From positions 315,001 to 379,000 of the forward strand of contig NZ_CP133782.1 in NCBI RefSeq assembly GCF_034351645.1: 64,000 nt of DNA, in the 5' to 3' direction. Position numbers and translations under genes: made by a program. The notes below the pieces were generated by a model. It had not been told where the DNA came from and searched no databases. It saw only the letters and a program-made list of their open reading frames with translations. Shown here piece by piece: positions 23,726-32,136 of the stretch. This DNA comes from Pseudomonas sp. DC1.2. GTDB taxonomy: Bacteria; Pseudomonadota; Gammaproteobacteria; Pseudomonadales; Pseudomonadaceae. How positions within the stretch are numbered: the stretch's first letter is position 1; each line of letters opens with the position of its first letter.

Positions 23726-24793
23726 ATGACTGCCCTGAAGAACGACCGTTTCCTTCGCGCCCTGCTCAAGCAACCCGTAGACGTCACGCCCGTGTGGATG
23801 ATGCGTCAGGCCGGTCGCTACTTGCCGGAGTACCGCGCCAGCCGCGCCAAGGCCGGTGACTTCATGAGCCTGTGCATGAACCCGGAGTTCGCTTGCGAAG
23901 TCACGATGCAACCGCTCGACCGCTATCCACAACTGGACGCGGCGATCCTGTTCTCCGACATCCTGACCATTCCCGATGCGATGGGCCAAGGCCTGTACTT
24001 CGAAACCGGTGAAGGCCCTCGCTTCAAAAAAGTCATCAGCACTCTGGCCGACATCGAAGCCCTGCCGATTCCTGATCCGCACAAGGACTTGGGTTACGTC
24101 ATGGACGCCGTCAGCACCATCCGCCGCGAACTGAACGGTCGCGTGCCACTGATCGGCTTCTCCGGCAGCCCGTGGACCCTGGCCACCTACATGGTTGAAG
24201 GCGGCTCGTCGAAAGACTTCCGCAAGACCAAGGCCATGCTCTACGACAACCCGCACGCCATGCACCTGCTGCTGGACAAGCTCGCGCAGTCGGTCACCAG
24301 CTACCTCAACGGCCAGATCATGGCCGGCGCGCAAGCGGTGCAGATCTTCGACACCTGGGGCGGCAACCTCTCGGCGGCGGCGTACCAGGAATTCTCCCTG
24401 GCCTACATGCGCAAAATCGTCAGCGGCCTGATCCGTGAACACGACGGCCGCAAAGTGCCGGTCATCCTGTTCACCAAAAACGGCGGCCTGTGGCTGGAAA
24501 GCATTGCCGACGCTGGCGCCGATGCACTTGGCCTGGACTGGACCTGCGACATTGGCGAAGCCCGCCAGCGCGTCGGCAACAAAGTCGCCTTGCAAGGCAA
24601 CATGGACCCGACCGTGCTCTACGCCAAGCCAGAAGCCATCCGCACCGAAGTCGGCCGCATCCTCGCCAGCTACGGCAAGGGCAGCGGTCACGTGTTCAAC
24701 CTTGGGCATGGCATCACCCCGGAAGTTGATCCGGAACATGCGGGCGCGTTCATGCGCGCAGTGCATGAGCTGTCGGCGCAGTACCACGAGTGA
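23726..24793 (+). CDS. hemE: Uroporphyrinogen decarboxylase
   Basis: Decarboxylates uroporphyrinogen III to coproporphyrinogen III in haem synthesis. 355 aa. Seen: [16 protein letters not shown] near 23 (substrate-binding arginines), [14 protein letters not shown] with the catalytic Asp near 75-80, [25 protein letters not shown] and the C-terminal [16 protein letters not shown]. Start ATG 23726 ([14 protein letters not shown]). Its terminator hairpin is interrupted by a small mobile element. Confidence 0.97.
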   Translation: MTALKNDRFLRALLKQPVDVTPVWMMRQAGRYLPEYRASRAKAGDFMSLCMNPEFACEVTMQPLDRYPQLDAAILFSDILTIPDAMGQGLYFETGEGPRFKKVISTLADIEALPIPDPHKDLGYVMDAVSTIRRELNGRVPLIGFSGSPWTLATYMVEGGSSKDFRKTKAMLYDNPHAMHLLLDKLAQSVTSYLNGQIMAGAQAVQIFDTWGGNLSAAAYQEFSLAYMRKIVSGLIREHDGRKVPVILFTKNGGLWLESIADAGADALGLDWTCDIGEARQRVGNKVALQGNMDPTVLYAKPEAIRTEVGRILASYGKGSGHVFNLGHGITPEVDPEHAGAFMRAVHELSAQYHE

Positions 24794-24815
24794 TCGTCGC
24801 CCAATAAAAAACGCC

Positions 24816-24965
24816 CGGCTTATGCCGGCAATGCTGTTCACTTAAGCCGTAGGCTGGAAGTTTTTGATTTCCGACTCTATAGCGAAAGCCAAGAAAAACG
24901 CCGCTTCTCCATTTAGGGGTAAGCGGCGTTTTTCCTTAAATGAACAGCATTGCGGCTTATGCCGG
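24816..24965. mobile_element. MITE-like element with 13-bp target duplication, inserted in the hemE terminator
   Basis: The element spans 24829-24952 (124 bp). Its ends are an 18-bp inverted repeat with one mismatch: CAATGCTGTTCACTTAAG at the left and the complement of CAATGCTGTTCATTTAAG at the right. Both sides carry the same 13 bases in direct orientation, CGGCTTATGCCGG (24816-24828 and 24953-24965), the mark of transposition. It has no coding capacity, so it must have been moved by a transposase elsewhere. IRs of about 18 bp and duplications of 10-13 bp are typical of the IS4 family, to which I would assign it tentatively. Confidence 0.85.
24894..24933. terminator. Bidirectional terminator carried inside the MITE-like element
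   Basis: AAAAACGCCGCTT and AAGCGGCGTTTTT form a perfect 13-bp stem around a 14-nt loop, with A and T tracts so it can work on both strands. It would stop transcription from hemE (plus) and from the MFS gene (minus). Confidence 0.8.
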
Positions 24966-25033
24966 GAGTTTTTGTTTGGTGCGCCAGGCATGGTGTACCT
25001 TGGCTCATGATTACCGCTAGGGCACAGTTGGGG

Positions 25034-26311
25034 CTAAACCTGTGCGGTACCCGCCAGCGGCGGCAACTTTGCCAGTTTTAACGCCACCAGCAACGCAATC
25101 ACCAACAACCCACCTATAAACATCCCGATCCCGCTCCATCCGCCCACGTGCCAGAACACCCCGCCCACCGTCCCGGCAATGCTCGACCCGGCGTAATAGC
25201 TGAACAGGTACAACGAAGACGCCTGCCCTTTGGCCTTGATCGCCCGGCGCCCGATCCAGCTACTCGCCACCGAGTGCGCACCAAAGAAGCCAAATGTGAA
25301 GATCAACATCCCGATGATTACCAGCGGCAGCGGCGTGAACATCGTCAGTGCCAGGCCCGCAAGCATCAGCGCGATGGTCGCCCACAGCACCCTGCGACGA
25401 CCCAGTTGGTCGGCCAATGAGCCAATTTTCGCCGAGCTATAAATCCCCGACAGGTACACCACCGACAGCAAGCCGACAAAGGCCTGGTCCATGTTGTAAG
25501 GCGCCGCCAGCAGGCGATAGCCGATGTAGTTAAACAGCGTCACGAACGCGCCCATCAGCACGAACGCTTCGACAAACAGCAGCGGCAGGCCGGCGTCGCG
25601 AAAGTGCAGGGTGAAGCCGTCCAGCAGACTGCGCGGGTGCAGCGAGCGGGCGTGGAAGTTGCGTGACTCCGGGAGGATTTTCCAGAACACCGTTGCCGCG
25701 ATCAGTGCCAGGCCGCCGATCACCAGCATCGCCGTGTGCCAACTGACGAAGTCGATCAACACCCCGGTGATCAGACGGCCGCTCATACCACCAATCGCGT
25801 TGCCGCCGATGTACAGGCCCATGGCCAGGCCGATGTGCTGGGGATGGATCTCTTCGCTCAAGTACGTCATCGCGACCGCCGCCAAGCCGCTCAACGACAA
25901 CCCGATCAGCGCACGCATGATCAACACGCCTTCCCAACTCGGCATCATCGCGCTGGCCATGGTGCAGAGGGCGGCGGCGAACAACGCGGTCACCATCACC
26001 GGCTTACGCCCGACGCGGTCGGAAATCGGGCCGGTGATCAGCAAACCGATGGCGAGCATGCCGGTGGCCACCGACAGGATCAGGCTGCTCTGCGCCGCGT
26101 TGATCGAATATTCGTGGGACAGCAGCGGCATCATCGGTTGCACGCAATACAGCAGGGCGAAGGTCGCGAAGCCTCCGGAGAACAGCGCCAGCACCGTGCG
26201 CATAAACATCGGCGTGCCCTTCTCGATGTAGATCTCTTTTAATTCGGCGACCACATCATCGAGCGCGGCGGGCGCAACTTCATGAGTCAGGGGGGCGGCA
26301 GCTGTTTTCAC
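25034..26311 (-). CDS. MFS transporter, YnfM-like
   Basis: Major facilitator of 425 aa with about 12 membrane segments and a cytoplasmic N-terminal extension of about 35 residues. The loop 2-3 signature is GPISDRVGRKPVM near 95; a related motif, SLADQLGRRRVL, lies in the second half near 300. The divergent LysR gene next to it gives the same pairing as E. coli ynfL/ynfM, and an MFS gene also lies near hemE in PAO1. The substrate cannot be told from sequence; arabinose or drug export labels given to relatives are unproven. Confidence 0.8.
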   Translation of the reverse strand: MKTAAAPLTHEVAPAALDDVVAELKEIYIEKGTPMFMRTVLALFSGGFATFALLYCVQPMMPLLSHEYSINAAQSSLILSVATGMLAIGLLITGPISDRVGRKPVMVTALFAAALCTMASAMMPSWEGVLIMRALIGLSLSGLAAVAMTYLSEEIHPQHIGLAMGLYIGGNAIGGMSGRLITGVLIDFVSWHTAMLVIGGLALIAATVFWKILPESRNFHARSLHPRSLLDGFTLHFRDAGLPLLFVEAFVLMGAFVTLFNYIGYRLLAAPYNMDQAFVGLLSVVYLSGIYSSAKIGSLADQLGRRRVLWATIALMLAGLALTMFTPLPLVIIGMLIFTFGFFGAHSVASSWIGRRAIKAKGQASSLYLFSYYAGSSIAGTVGGVFWHVGGWSGIGMFIGGLLVIALLVALKLAKLPPLAGTAQV

Positions 26312-26430
26312 TTCGGACCTCGGAGGGGCGCAGCCGGGCAGGCAATGAAAAAAGCATATAGCCGCCTAACGATTCAATCCAATATATTGTTCGACCTGTT
26401 TAAGAGGTTTTGCGACCTAATGGATTTTTC

Positions 26431-27333
26431 ATGGAACTGCGTCACCTGCGCTACTTCATTGCCGTCGCCGAAGAACTGCATTTTGGCCGTGCCGCCCAAG
26501 TGCTGGGTATCTCTCAGCCACCTCTAAGCCAACAGATTCAGGCGCTGGAGAACGAGGTTGGCGCGCGGTTGTTTGAGCGGACTAATCGTCGGGTCGAACT
26601 CAGCGAGGCCGGTCGGTTGTTCCTGCAAGAGGCACGATTAGTCCTGGCACAGGTCGATAAAGCCGCCGACGTGGCACGGCGTGCGCAACTCGGCGAACTG
26701 GGCGAGTTGAAGATCGGCTTCACCTCCTCTGCGCCGTTCAACTCGACGATTCCTCAAGCCATTTTCTCGTTTCGCCAGCGCTTCCCGGCGGTACACCTGA
26801 ATCTACGGGAGATGAGCAGCACCCAAGTCGCCGATTCGCTGGTGGACCAGTCGATTGAGGTCGGGATCATGCGCCCGCTTGGGTTGCCGGATTCGCTCAG
26901 CGTGGTGGAGTTGATGCGCGAACCGCTGGTGGCGGTGCTCAGCTCCAAACATCCGTTGGTCAACGGCAGTGAGGACGGTTTGTTTCTGTCAGCCCTGGCC
27001 CTCGAACCGTTCGTGTTTTTCCCACGCAGCTATGGCAGCGGTTTGTATGCGCAATTGCTTAGCCTGGCCCGAGACGTCGGCTTCAGCCCGAACTTTGCGC
27101 AAGAGGCCGGCGAGGCGATGACCATCATCGGATTGGTCGCGGCGGGACTGGGCGTGTCGGTATTGCCGGCGTCTTACCAGCGCATGCGCATTGACGGTGT
27201 GGTCTATCGCCCGCTACTCGATCCAGACGCCGTTTCGGCCGTGTGGCTGGTGCAGCGCAAAGACCAGAAGTCACCGATGGCCAGGGCGTTTGTGGAACTG
27301 CTGACACGCAAAGTTGAACCTTTAACAGAGTGA
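26431..27333 (+). CDS. LysR-family regulator of the divergent MFS gene
   Basis: 300 aa. N-terminal winged helix-turn-helix MELRHLRYFIAVAEELHFGRAA..ISQPPLSQQIQALE (1-60), then a type 2 periplasmic-binding-like effector domain (90-295) starting ELKIGFTSSAPFNSTIPQAI. I choose the ATG at 26431 over an upstream TTG because MELRHLRYF is the usual start. The 119-bp divergent region to the MFS gene is where it would be expected to bind; it is AT-rich but I did not find a clear T-N11-A dyad. The inducer is unknown. Confidence 0.88.
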   Translation: MELRHLRYFIAVAEELHFGRAAQVLGISQPPLSQQIQALENEVGARLFERTNRRVELSEAGRLFLQEARLVLAQVDKAADVARRAQLGELGELKIGFTSSAPFNSTIPQAIFSFRQRFPAVHLNLREMSSTQVADSLVDQSIEVGIMRPLGLPDSLSVVELMREPLVAVLSSKHPLVNGSEDGLFLSALALEPFVFFPRSYGSGLYAQLLSLARDVGFSPNFAQEAGEAMTIIGLVAAGLGVSVLPASYQRMRIDGVVYRPLLDPDAVSAVWLVQRKDQKSPMARAFVELLTRKVEPLTE

Positions 27334-27605
27334 GGCATGCGTTTGATGGAGCGCCAGAGAGAGGACATTTCAGGTAATGGATAAAGCCCCAAGTCAAAAT
27401 CGCTAGTAGGGACGCAAGAGCTGTCGGCCAAGAGTGCGTTCAACGTTTTGCGGCGTCTTGCGCGAGAACCACAGGTTGGCGCGGTTAATCACCATGACCG
27501 GGCATAGTCGCAGCGTCACAAGTAACCCGATGCCTTGGCGCAAGATGTTTCTGGTTCACCCCTTTTTGCGCGCCTACGTTTTTCATCGACAGTCACGACC
27601 TCTAC
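27334..27605. other. Intergenic region with a possible coding remnant
   Basis: No intact gene. On the minus strand, from about 27540 to 27410, one frame reads VTLRLCPVMVINRANLWFSR followed by KTPQNVERTLGRQLLRPY and a stop. This looks like the C-terminal tail of a real protein, but there is no start or upstream domain. I do not recognise the family. Confidence 0.3.
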
Positions 27606-28502
27606 TCAAACTTTTTTGGCAAGAATCGCGCGTTTCGACGGCTCCAGATTGAGGACGAGTACGCTCGTCAGCACAATGACCGTTCCGACAATGACCATGA
27701 CTGATGGGCGTTCACTCAGAACCAACGAGGCCATAAACATGGCTGTTGGCGGTATAAGGTAAAGCGAAATGGACGCACGGCTCACGTTGCAGTGTGCCAA
27801 CACGTAGGCCCAGGCGAGGTAAGCGAGGGCACTGGGGAAAATGCCGAGAATTAGCACCGCGAGGTTCACCGAAGTTGAGGCGTTTTGCACTTCGCTCCAG
27901 AGGCCAGGCACATAGACCAGCAGCAGCGCCGTCCCCGACCAGATGGTGTAACACACCATCGTCAGCCCGTCATAACGATGGGAGTGGCGTTTTTGCAAGG
28001 CGAAATACAGACTCCAGGAAAACGCCGCGAGCAGGATCAGCAGCCCGTGCGCGTCCAGCTCACCAAAATCACGGTCTGCGGTGACGACCACCGCAGCGCC
28101 AAGTAGTCCGCACAGCACACAGACCCATTGCCAGCTGTTAACCCGTTCCTTAAAGGCGAAATGCGCCAATAACGCGCTGAACAGCGGCGTGGACTGCGCG
28201 AGTACGCTGGCGGCCCCCGCGCTAACACCTTGTTGGCCGTAGTTGAGGGCTATGTGATGCAGGCTGACTGCAAAAAATCCCAGCAATGCCAGCAGCGGTA
28301 AGTCTTTCAGTCGGGGCAAGGAAATATGCATCACCAATGCGACCCCGGCCATGAGCGTTGATGCAATTAAAAATCGTACCAGCGCAAGATGACCGGGCTC
28401 GTAAGCCTGTAGCCCGATATGGATTCCAATGGGGGAATAGGCCCAGCAAAAGATCACAAAAATCGCCGCCAACGCCACTCTTATGCCGGGCGTTGCATTC
28501 AT
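27606..28502 (-). CDS. EamA/DMT-family exporter
   Basis: 298 aa with about ten membrane segments as two EamA repeats. Members of this superfamily export amino acids, metabolites or siderophore-like molecules. The start is set at the ATG 28502, which forms a TGATG junction with the stop of the upstream diiron-protein gene; a GTG one codon earlier is possible. Tight coupling implies that the transporter handles the product or substrate of that enzyme. Which molecule cannot be read. Confidence 0.85.
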   Translation of the reverse strand: MNATPGIRVALAAIFVIFCWAYSPIGIHIGLQAYEPGHLALVRFLIASTLMAGVALVMHISLPRLKDLPLLALLGFFAVSLHHIALNYGQQGVSAGAASVLAQSTPLFSALLAHFAFKERVNSWQWVCVLCGLLGAAVVVTADRDFGELDAHGLLILLAAFSWSLYFALQKRHSHRYDGLTMVCYTIWSGTALLLVYVPGLWSEVQNASTSVNLAVLILGIFPSALAYLAWAYVLAHCNVSRASISLYLIPPTAMFMASLVLSERPSVMVIVGTVIVLTSVLVLNLEPSKRAILAKKV

Positions 28503-29272
28503 CACGTCGCCACCCTAGGCGCAACAAGACCGTGCAGGCTGGGCATGGCATGGGCTATACCGTTCCAATACCGCTCGGTGATGAGCAGGAAGCGGTTGAA
28601 CGAAACGCTGACTTCCTCTATGTGCTGGTCGGTGGCGCATTCGTGCGTGGCCGCTTTCACGGCCTGGACCTTGTGTTCTTTTTCCGCATCACCGATGTGG
28701 ATGTAGAAATACTCGCAGTGCTCGTGAAAGTCATCGTTATTGGCGTAGAGGTGTTTGTAGTTGCGCGCCCCTTCGTACAAACGGGTGAGCATCGAATAGG
28801 CCAGCCACTCCTGAGCCAACAACGTGCCGAGTACATGGCGCGGATTGTTGTTGTGGCCACCGTCGGTGTAAAGGCTCAATTGTTCGCGACTAAACGTTTG
28901 ACTACTTTCCAGCACCGGCAAAGCCATGAGTTCATCCATGCTGTACGGCCGATCAGCGAGACGGCTGAGAAGGTCGATCAGATAATTTTCCAACAGCGCG
29001 AGGTGGGCCTTTTCCGGGTTGCCGTAACCCATTTCGGAGTAGAGGTTCTTGACGATTTCGATCTGAGCGTCAAGGTCATCAGTACTCAGAAATGACAGAG
29101 CAACCATACGAGAGGTCTGCGTGGTACGCGCCAGATAGTTTCGAGCAAACACCTCAACGTCGGCTAGGCAAAGTGAGCCACCCATCCATCGTTGGTAGAA
29201 CGCGTTATCCAAGGCTTTATGGGTAAACACACTTTCGGCGAGGGACTGGATTTTTCGCTGAATTAACTCCAT
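28502..29272 (-). CDS. Haem-oxygenase-like diiron protein (TenA/PqqC/CADD-like fold)
   Basis: 256 aa, all-helical. Near residue 210 it has HIGDAEKEH, an HxxDxxxxH arrangement like the third-helix metal motif of haem-oxygenase-like diiron oxidases, and upstream acidic/His helices (ENYLIDLLSRLADRP, LAQEWLAYSMLTRLYEG) suited to supply the other ligands. Such proteins oxidise small molecules (for example pABA formation by CADD, or fragmentation of amino- or fatty acids). The start is ATG 29272 with AGGAG 5 nt upstream; 15 upstream codons of the open frame are not used. Coupled to the EamA exporter gene and divergent from a broken LysR gene. Substrate unknown. Confidence 0.72.
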   Translation of the reverse strand: MELIQRKIQSLAESVFTHKALDNAFYQRWMGGSLCLADVEVFARNYLARTTQTSRMVALSFLSTDDLDAQIEIVKNLYSEMGYGNPEKAHLALLENYLIDLLSRLADRPYSMDELMALPVLESSQTFSREQLSLYTDGGHNNNPRHVLGTLLAQEWLAYSMLTRLYEGARNYKHLYANNDDFHEHCEYFYIHIGDAEKEHKVQAVKAATHECATDQHIEEVSVSFNRFLLITERYWNGIAHAMPSLHGLVAPRVAT

Positions 29273-29402
29273 AAAAACTCCTGCTGATCGAGGGGGATGA
29301 AAGGGCCATGGCGGCACGGCAACGCGCTTGCTGAAGTATCAAAAACACCCAGCCTCACTACAAGTGACTTAAAGTGAACTATGCATTCACTTTGGGTGAG
29401 CC

Positions 29403-30271
29403 ATGGAATTGTCCCAACTGCGCATGTTCAAGACGGTTTCCGACTTCGGTAGCATCGCGCGCGCCGCCGAGTTACTGCACTGCGTGCCGTCCAATATCAC
29501 CGCACGCCTCAAGTCCCTGGAGAGTGAGCTGGGCACACAGCTTTTTTTCGCGACGGTCGAGGGTTGCGGATCACCCCAGCTGGGGAGGTATTTCTTGATT
29601 ACGCGACGAGAATCCTGTGCTTGGCTGATGAAGCCCAGCGCGCCTTAGCGCCCACTAACACGCCAAGCGGTCCGCTGCGCATTGGTGCCATTGAGTCGAG
29701 TGCTACGGGAAGGCTGCCGCGGTTATTGGCCAAGTACCATGCGCTGTACCCGCAGGTGTCGCTGGAATTGAGTACCGGCACTTGGGCCCAACTGCTGGAC
29801 GATACTCAACATCATCGTCTTGATGGGGTGATCGTGGCGGTGAATATTGAACGCCCCGGTCTCAAGCGCGCCGTGATGTACCGTGAAGATTTAATCCTCA
29901 TCGCGGCCGCCTCGCATGGACCATTACTCAAGGCGGCGGATCTGCAAGGTAAGGCAATTTTTATGTGGCCGCCGGGCTGTCCATACCGCTGCGCGCTGGA
30001 ACAGTGGCTGTTGCGCCATGGCCAGTTGCTGCCGATCGTCAGCATTGCAAGCTATGGCGCCATAGTTGGCTGTGTCAGTGCCGGTGCTGGCGTTTCGCTG
30101 GTGCCCCGCGGGATCTATGAGCAGTACCGCCATAGTGCGGGTTGGCAAGGGTATGAACTTCCGGAACTGACGAGTATCGATAACCTGTTTTACTGGCATG
30201 AACACTCAGGTCGACACCCTGCTCGGGAGGCGTTTTTGGCGTTACTGCAGGAAGAATTTGCCCAAGGCTGA
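29403..30271 (+). pseudogene. LysR-family regulator with a -1 frameshift in a T tract
   Basis: The frame from 29403 encodes a normal LysR helix-turn-helix (MELSQLRMFKTVSDFGSIAR..VPSNITARLKSLESELGTQLFF), then leaves the family at AT-VEGCGSPQLG. From there the other frame, closing at 30271, continues correctly with RDGRGLRITPAGEVFLDYAT and a full effector-binding domain. The switch is at the seven T of 29542-29548: eight T would restore one frame of about 290 codons. As written the product is a truncated protein of 81 aa. Could be a recent mutation, a slippage-prone switch, or a sequencing error. Located divergently from the diiron protein/EamA pair, so presumably its regulator. Confidence 0.85.
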
Positions 30272-30422
30272 GGGCGTTCCGACATTGAGATTTCGCTAAA
30301 AATCACGCCCTGAAATGTACAGTCAGGGGCGTAATAGAAGCAGCCGACGGTGATTTTCGAATACGCGAAAACGATGGTTTCAATGGCAAAGCCATCATTC
30401 TGCCGGACCTCGTCACTGTGCG

Positions 30423-30453
30423 GGTCGACCTCTGTGAGGTCGACCGTTTTTTT
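30423..30453 (+). terminator. Terminator after the LysR gene
   Basis: GGTCGACCTC-tgt-GAGGTCGACC followed by G and seven T: a perfect 10-bp stem, 150 bp after the LysR stop and touching the 3' end of the convergent DUF3077-like gene. Confidence 0.85.
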
Positions 30454-30706
30454 ACGCCGGCACTTGCCTCTGTAACCGTCGCCCGACGACATCCAACAAG
30501 TCGCAGCCATCGCGCAAAGACGTCACCAATACCCGCGCCAGCTCACTGTAAACGCCTTCGCTGAACGCGAGACTTTCCAGCAGTTGTGTCGCCGTGCGGA
30601 TACGGTAAGCCGCGGTTTCATGTAATACATCCAGCGGTGCTTCGGTATCGATCAGCAACGATGCGATGGTGCAGTCGGTGCCAGTGATAGGCATATATCG
30701 ATCCAT
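30452..30706 (-). CDS. Small DUF3077-like protein
   Basis: 84 aa, soluble, helical (MDRYMPITGTDCTIASLLID..TATQLLESLAFSEGV..RLQRQ). It resembles the short DUF3077 proteins that are multiplied in Pseudomonas genomes and have no known function. The start ATG 30706 has GGAGG 7 nt upstream, which excludes the 24 longer codons. It lies 34 nt after the DUF6124-like gene, as such pairs often do. Confidence 0.6.
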   Translation of the reverse strand: MDRYMPITGTDCTIASLLIDTEAPLDVLHETAAYRIRTATQLLESLAFSEGVYSELARVLVTSLRDGCDLLDVVGRRLQRQVPA

Positions 30707-30740
30707 GACAAAACCTCCACTCGGGAAAGAAGGCGGCCGC

Positions 30741-31106
30741 TCAGCGGGCGCGATTGACTGGCGCCTCAGGCACACCACTGGGTGGGTCCAGATTGTCCAG
30801 TGCGCGGTTTACCAACAACTCGGCCAGCACCGCCAACTGCTGAATCGCCAGCGCAACATTACGCCGAGAGCTTTCGAGTTCGCGGGCAAGGTCAGTGCTC
30901 ATGACGTTGAGCGAGGCCAGTGTTTCGCAGGCATGAGCGAGCAGCGATAGCGTGTCGATGTTTGGGTGCAGTGTAAAAAAGTGGCTGACGGGGTCGGGTT
31001 GGCCAGGTTCGCGCAGACGGTCGCTAACGAGGCGTTCGGTGGCCTTAATATCATCGATGGATGAAGGACCAGTTGATCGCGGAGAATTGGGGCTGGCATT
31101 TTTCAT
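30741..31106 (-). CDS. DUF6124-like small protein
   Basis: 121 aa. A polar, probably disordered N-terminus (MKNASPNSPRSTGPSS) is followed by a conserved helical part, FTLHPNIDTLSLLAHACETLASLNVMSTDLA..RRNVALAIQQLAVLAELLVNRALD. This pattern is typical of the Pseudomonas DUF6124/DUF3077 group; function is unknown. The start at 31106 has AAGGAACTCCACC upstream. Forms a two-gene unit with the DUF3077-like gene. Confidence 0.6.
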   Translation of the reverse strand: MKNASPNSPRSTGPSSIDDIKATERLVSDRLREPGQPDPVSHFFTLHPNIDTLSLLAHACETLASLNVMSTDLARELESSRRNVALAIQQLAVLAELLVNRALDNLDPPSGVPEAPVNRAR

Positions 31107-31539
31107 GGTGGAGTTCCTTGCAAGGTTAAAGAAGTGCCAGTCCCATACCGCAGACCAGAATGGTTTACGGCAATGCGTGAGTTGACGGGCTGGTAGGTTT
31201 ATTACCAGAAAAGTCATCGTTATTAATCAAATTATTTAACATCTATGTAATTAAATGATTCATGTTTATCGGCTGCTGCTTTGCATGTGTAAGTTTCGTT
31301 GTTGGTAAGTTCTCTCATTGTTGTAGGAAGTGTCCTTAGTTTGAGTGAGGTTCATCTGTCAGATTTTTTTCAGAAAAATTGAGTTGTGAAACAATGTTTG
31401 ACGGTTGTTTGGTGCGTTTGCGATATTGTTTCACGTGGAGCCTACGTAGGTAGGGCGTTAGCTTGGAAAAATTCACTTCTGTAGCCGTTCAGTCAAAACG
31501 TATGGAGTGTTGTCACTGTAAACAAATGGTAAGTATTTA
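31107..31539. other. Noncoding stretch at the left edge of the AT-rich island
   Basis: 433 bp with no gene I can support. Base composition changes to AT-rich from about 31200, marking the island boundary. It holds a spaced 10-bp inverted repeat (31386-31434) and a weaker dyad TGTTGTCA-c-TGTAAACA at 31508-31524, 16 bp before the XRE gene. I looked for a preQ1 riboswitch and did not see one. Confidence 0.5.
31386..31434. promoter_or_regulatory. Spaced inverted repeat upstream of the XRE gene
   Basis: GTGAAACAAT (31386-31395) and its exact complement ATTGTTTCAC (31425-31434) with 29 bp between. It could be a pair of operator half-sites or a stem-loop. It lies about 105 bp before the regulator gene. 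No protein can be assigned to it. Confidence 0.35.
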
Positions 31540-32136
31540 ATGTTTAAGAGAGAAAAGACTGAAACGCTAAAAAGTAACATTAGGTATTTGATAAAAAGTC
31601 GCGGGGAGACGCAGCTGTCTTTGTGTTCTGCCAGTGGTTTGACTCGAACCACCATCTACAACATTCTGGAAGGGCGGGTCGTCAATGTTCAACAGTCTAC
31701 TATTCGCAAAATTTCTGATTTTTTTGGTGTGTCCTATAAGGAGATAGAAACGGTTGATTTTGAAGAAAAGGAAATCATAGAAAGCAGTGTTTCTTTACAA
31801 GGCAACATGAATCCAGCGGCAGTTCCTATTATTAAAGAAAGTTTGCTGGTTGAGAACCTTGACAAGAGGATTGGTGAGTTGGTGGCTACTCATCCTCTTA
31901 CGTATTATTTTGGGATGGCCAGTAATTTGATTGGTGTGCTCTTGGAAAATGAAATAAGTGGTGTAAATGAGTCAGGTGATTTATTGATCGTTAAGAAGGG
32001 TTTATTTAGTAGCGATAAAGAAAAGCTTGTGTACGATAAAATAAAAAAGAAACTGTTTGTAACTGCTGAGTCTGGTGTTTGCTCAGATGTTGTTTTTGTA
32101 ATTGGGGATATTATTGAGGAAAGATTTAATGGGTAG
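31540..32136 (+). CDS. XRE-family regulator of the queuosine-type cassette, copy A
   Basis: 198 aa. An N-terminal helix-turn-helix (about 10-65: LKSNIRYLIKSRGETQLSLC..SGLTRTTIYNILEGR..TIRKISDFFGVSYKEIE) is followed by a linker and a C-terminal part with ESGDLLIVKKG, reminiscent of the S24/LexA-like beta fold without an evident Ser-Lys pair. Probably the local regulator and perhaps a ligand sensor. Its last codons overlap the transporter gene (ATGGGTAG), so the two are translated together. AT-rich codon use unlike the flanking genes. Only the last 33 codons of a second copy remain, at 33272-33371. Confidence 0.7.
   Translation: MFKREKTETLKSNIRYLIKSRGETQLSLCSASGLTRTTIYNILEGRVVNVQQSTIRKISDFFGVSYKEIETVDFEEKEIIESSVSLQGNMNPAAVPIIKESLLVENLDKRIGELVATHPLTYYFGMASNLIGVLLENEISGVNESGDLLIVKKGLFSSDKEKLVYDKIKKKLFVTAESGVCSDVVFVIGDIIEERFNG

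Noticed and set aside
27606..29272. Thiamine salvage (tenA) pair
   Set aside because: The helical protein has an HxxDxxxxH motif suited to metal binding, and no thi genes lie nearby.
31107..31539. preQ1 riboswitch before the cassette
   Set aside because: I looked for the short stem with an A-rich tail and for the longer class II/III folds and did not see them.
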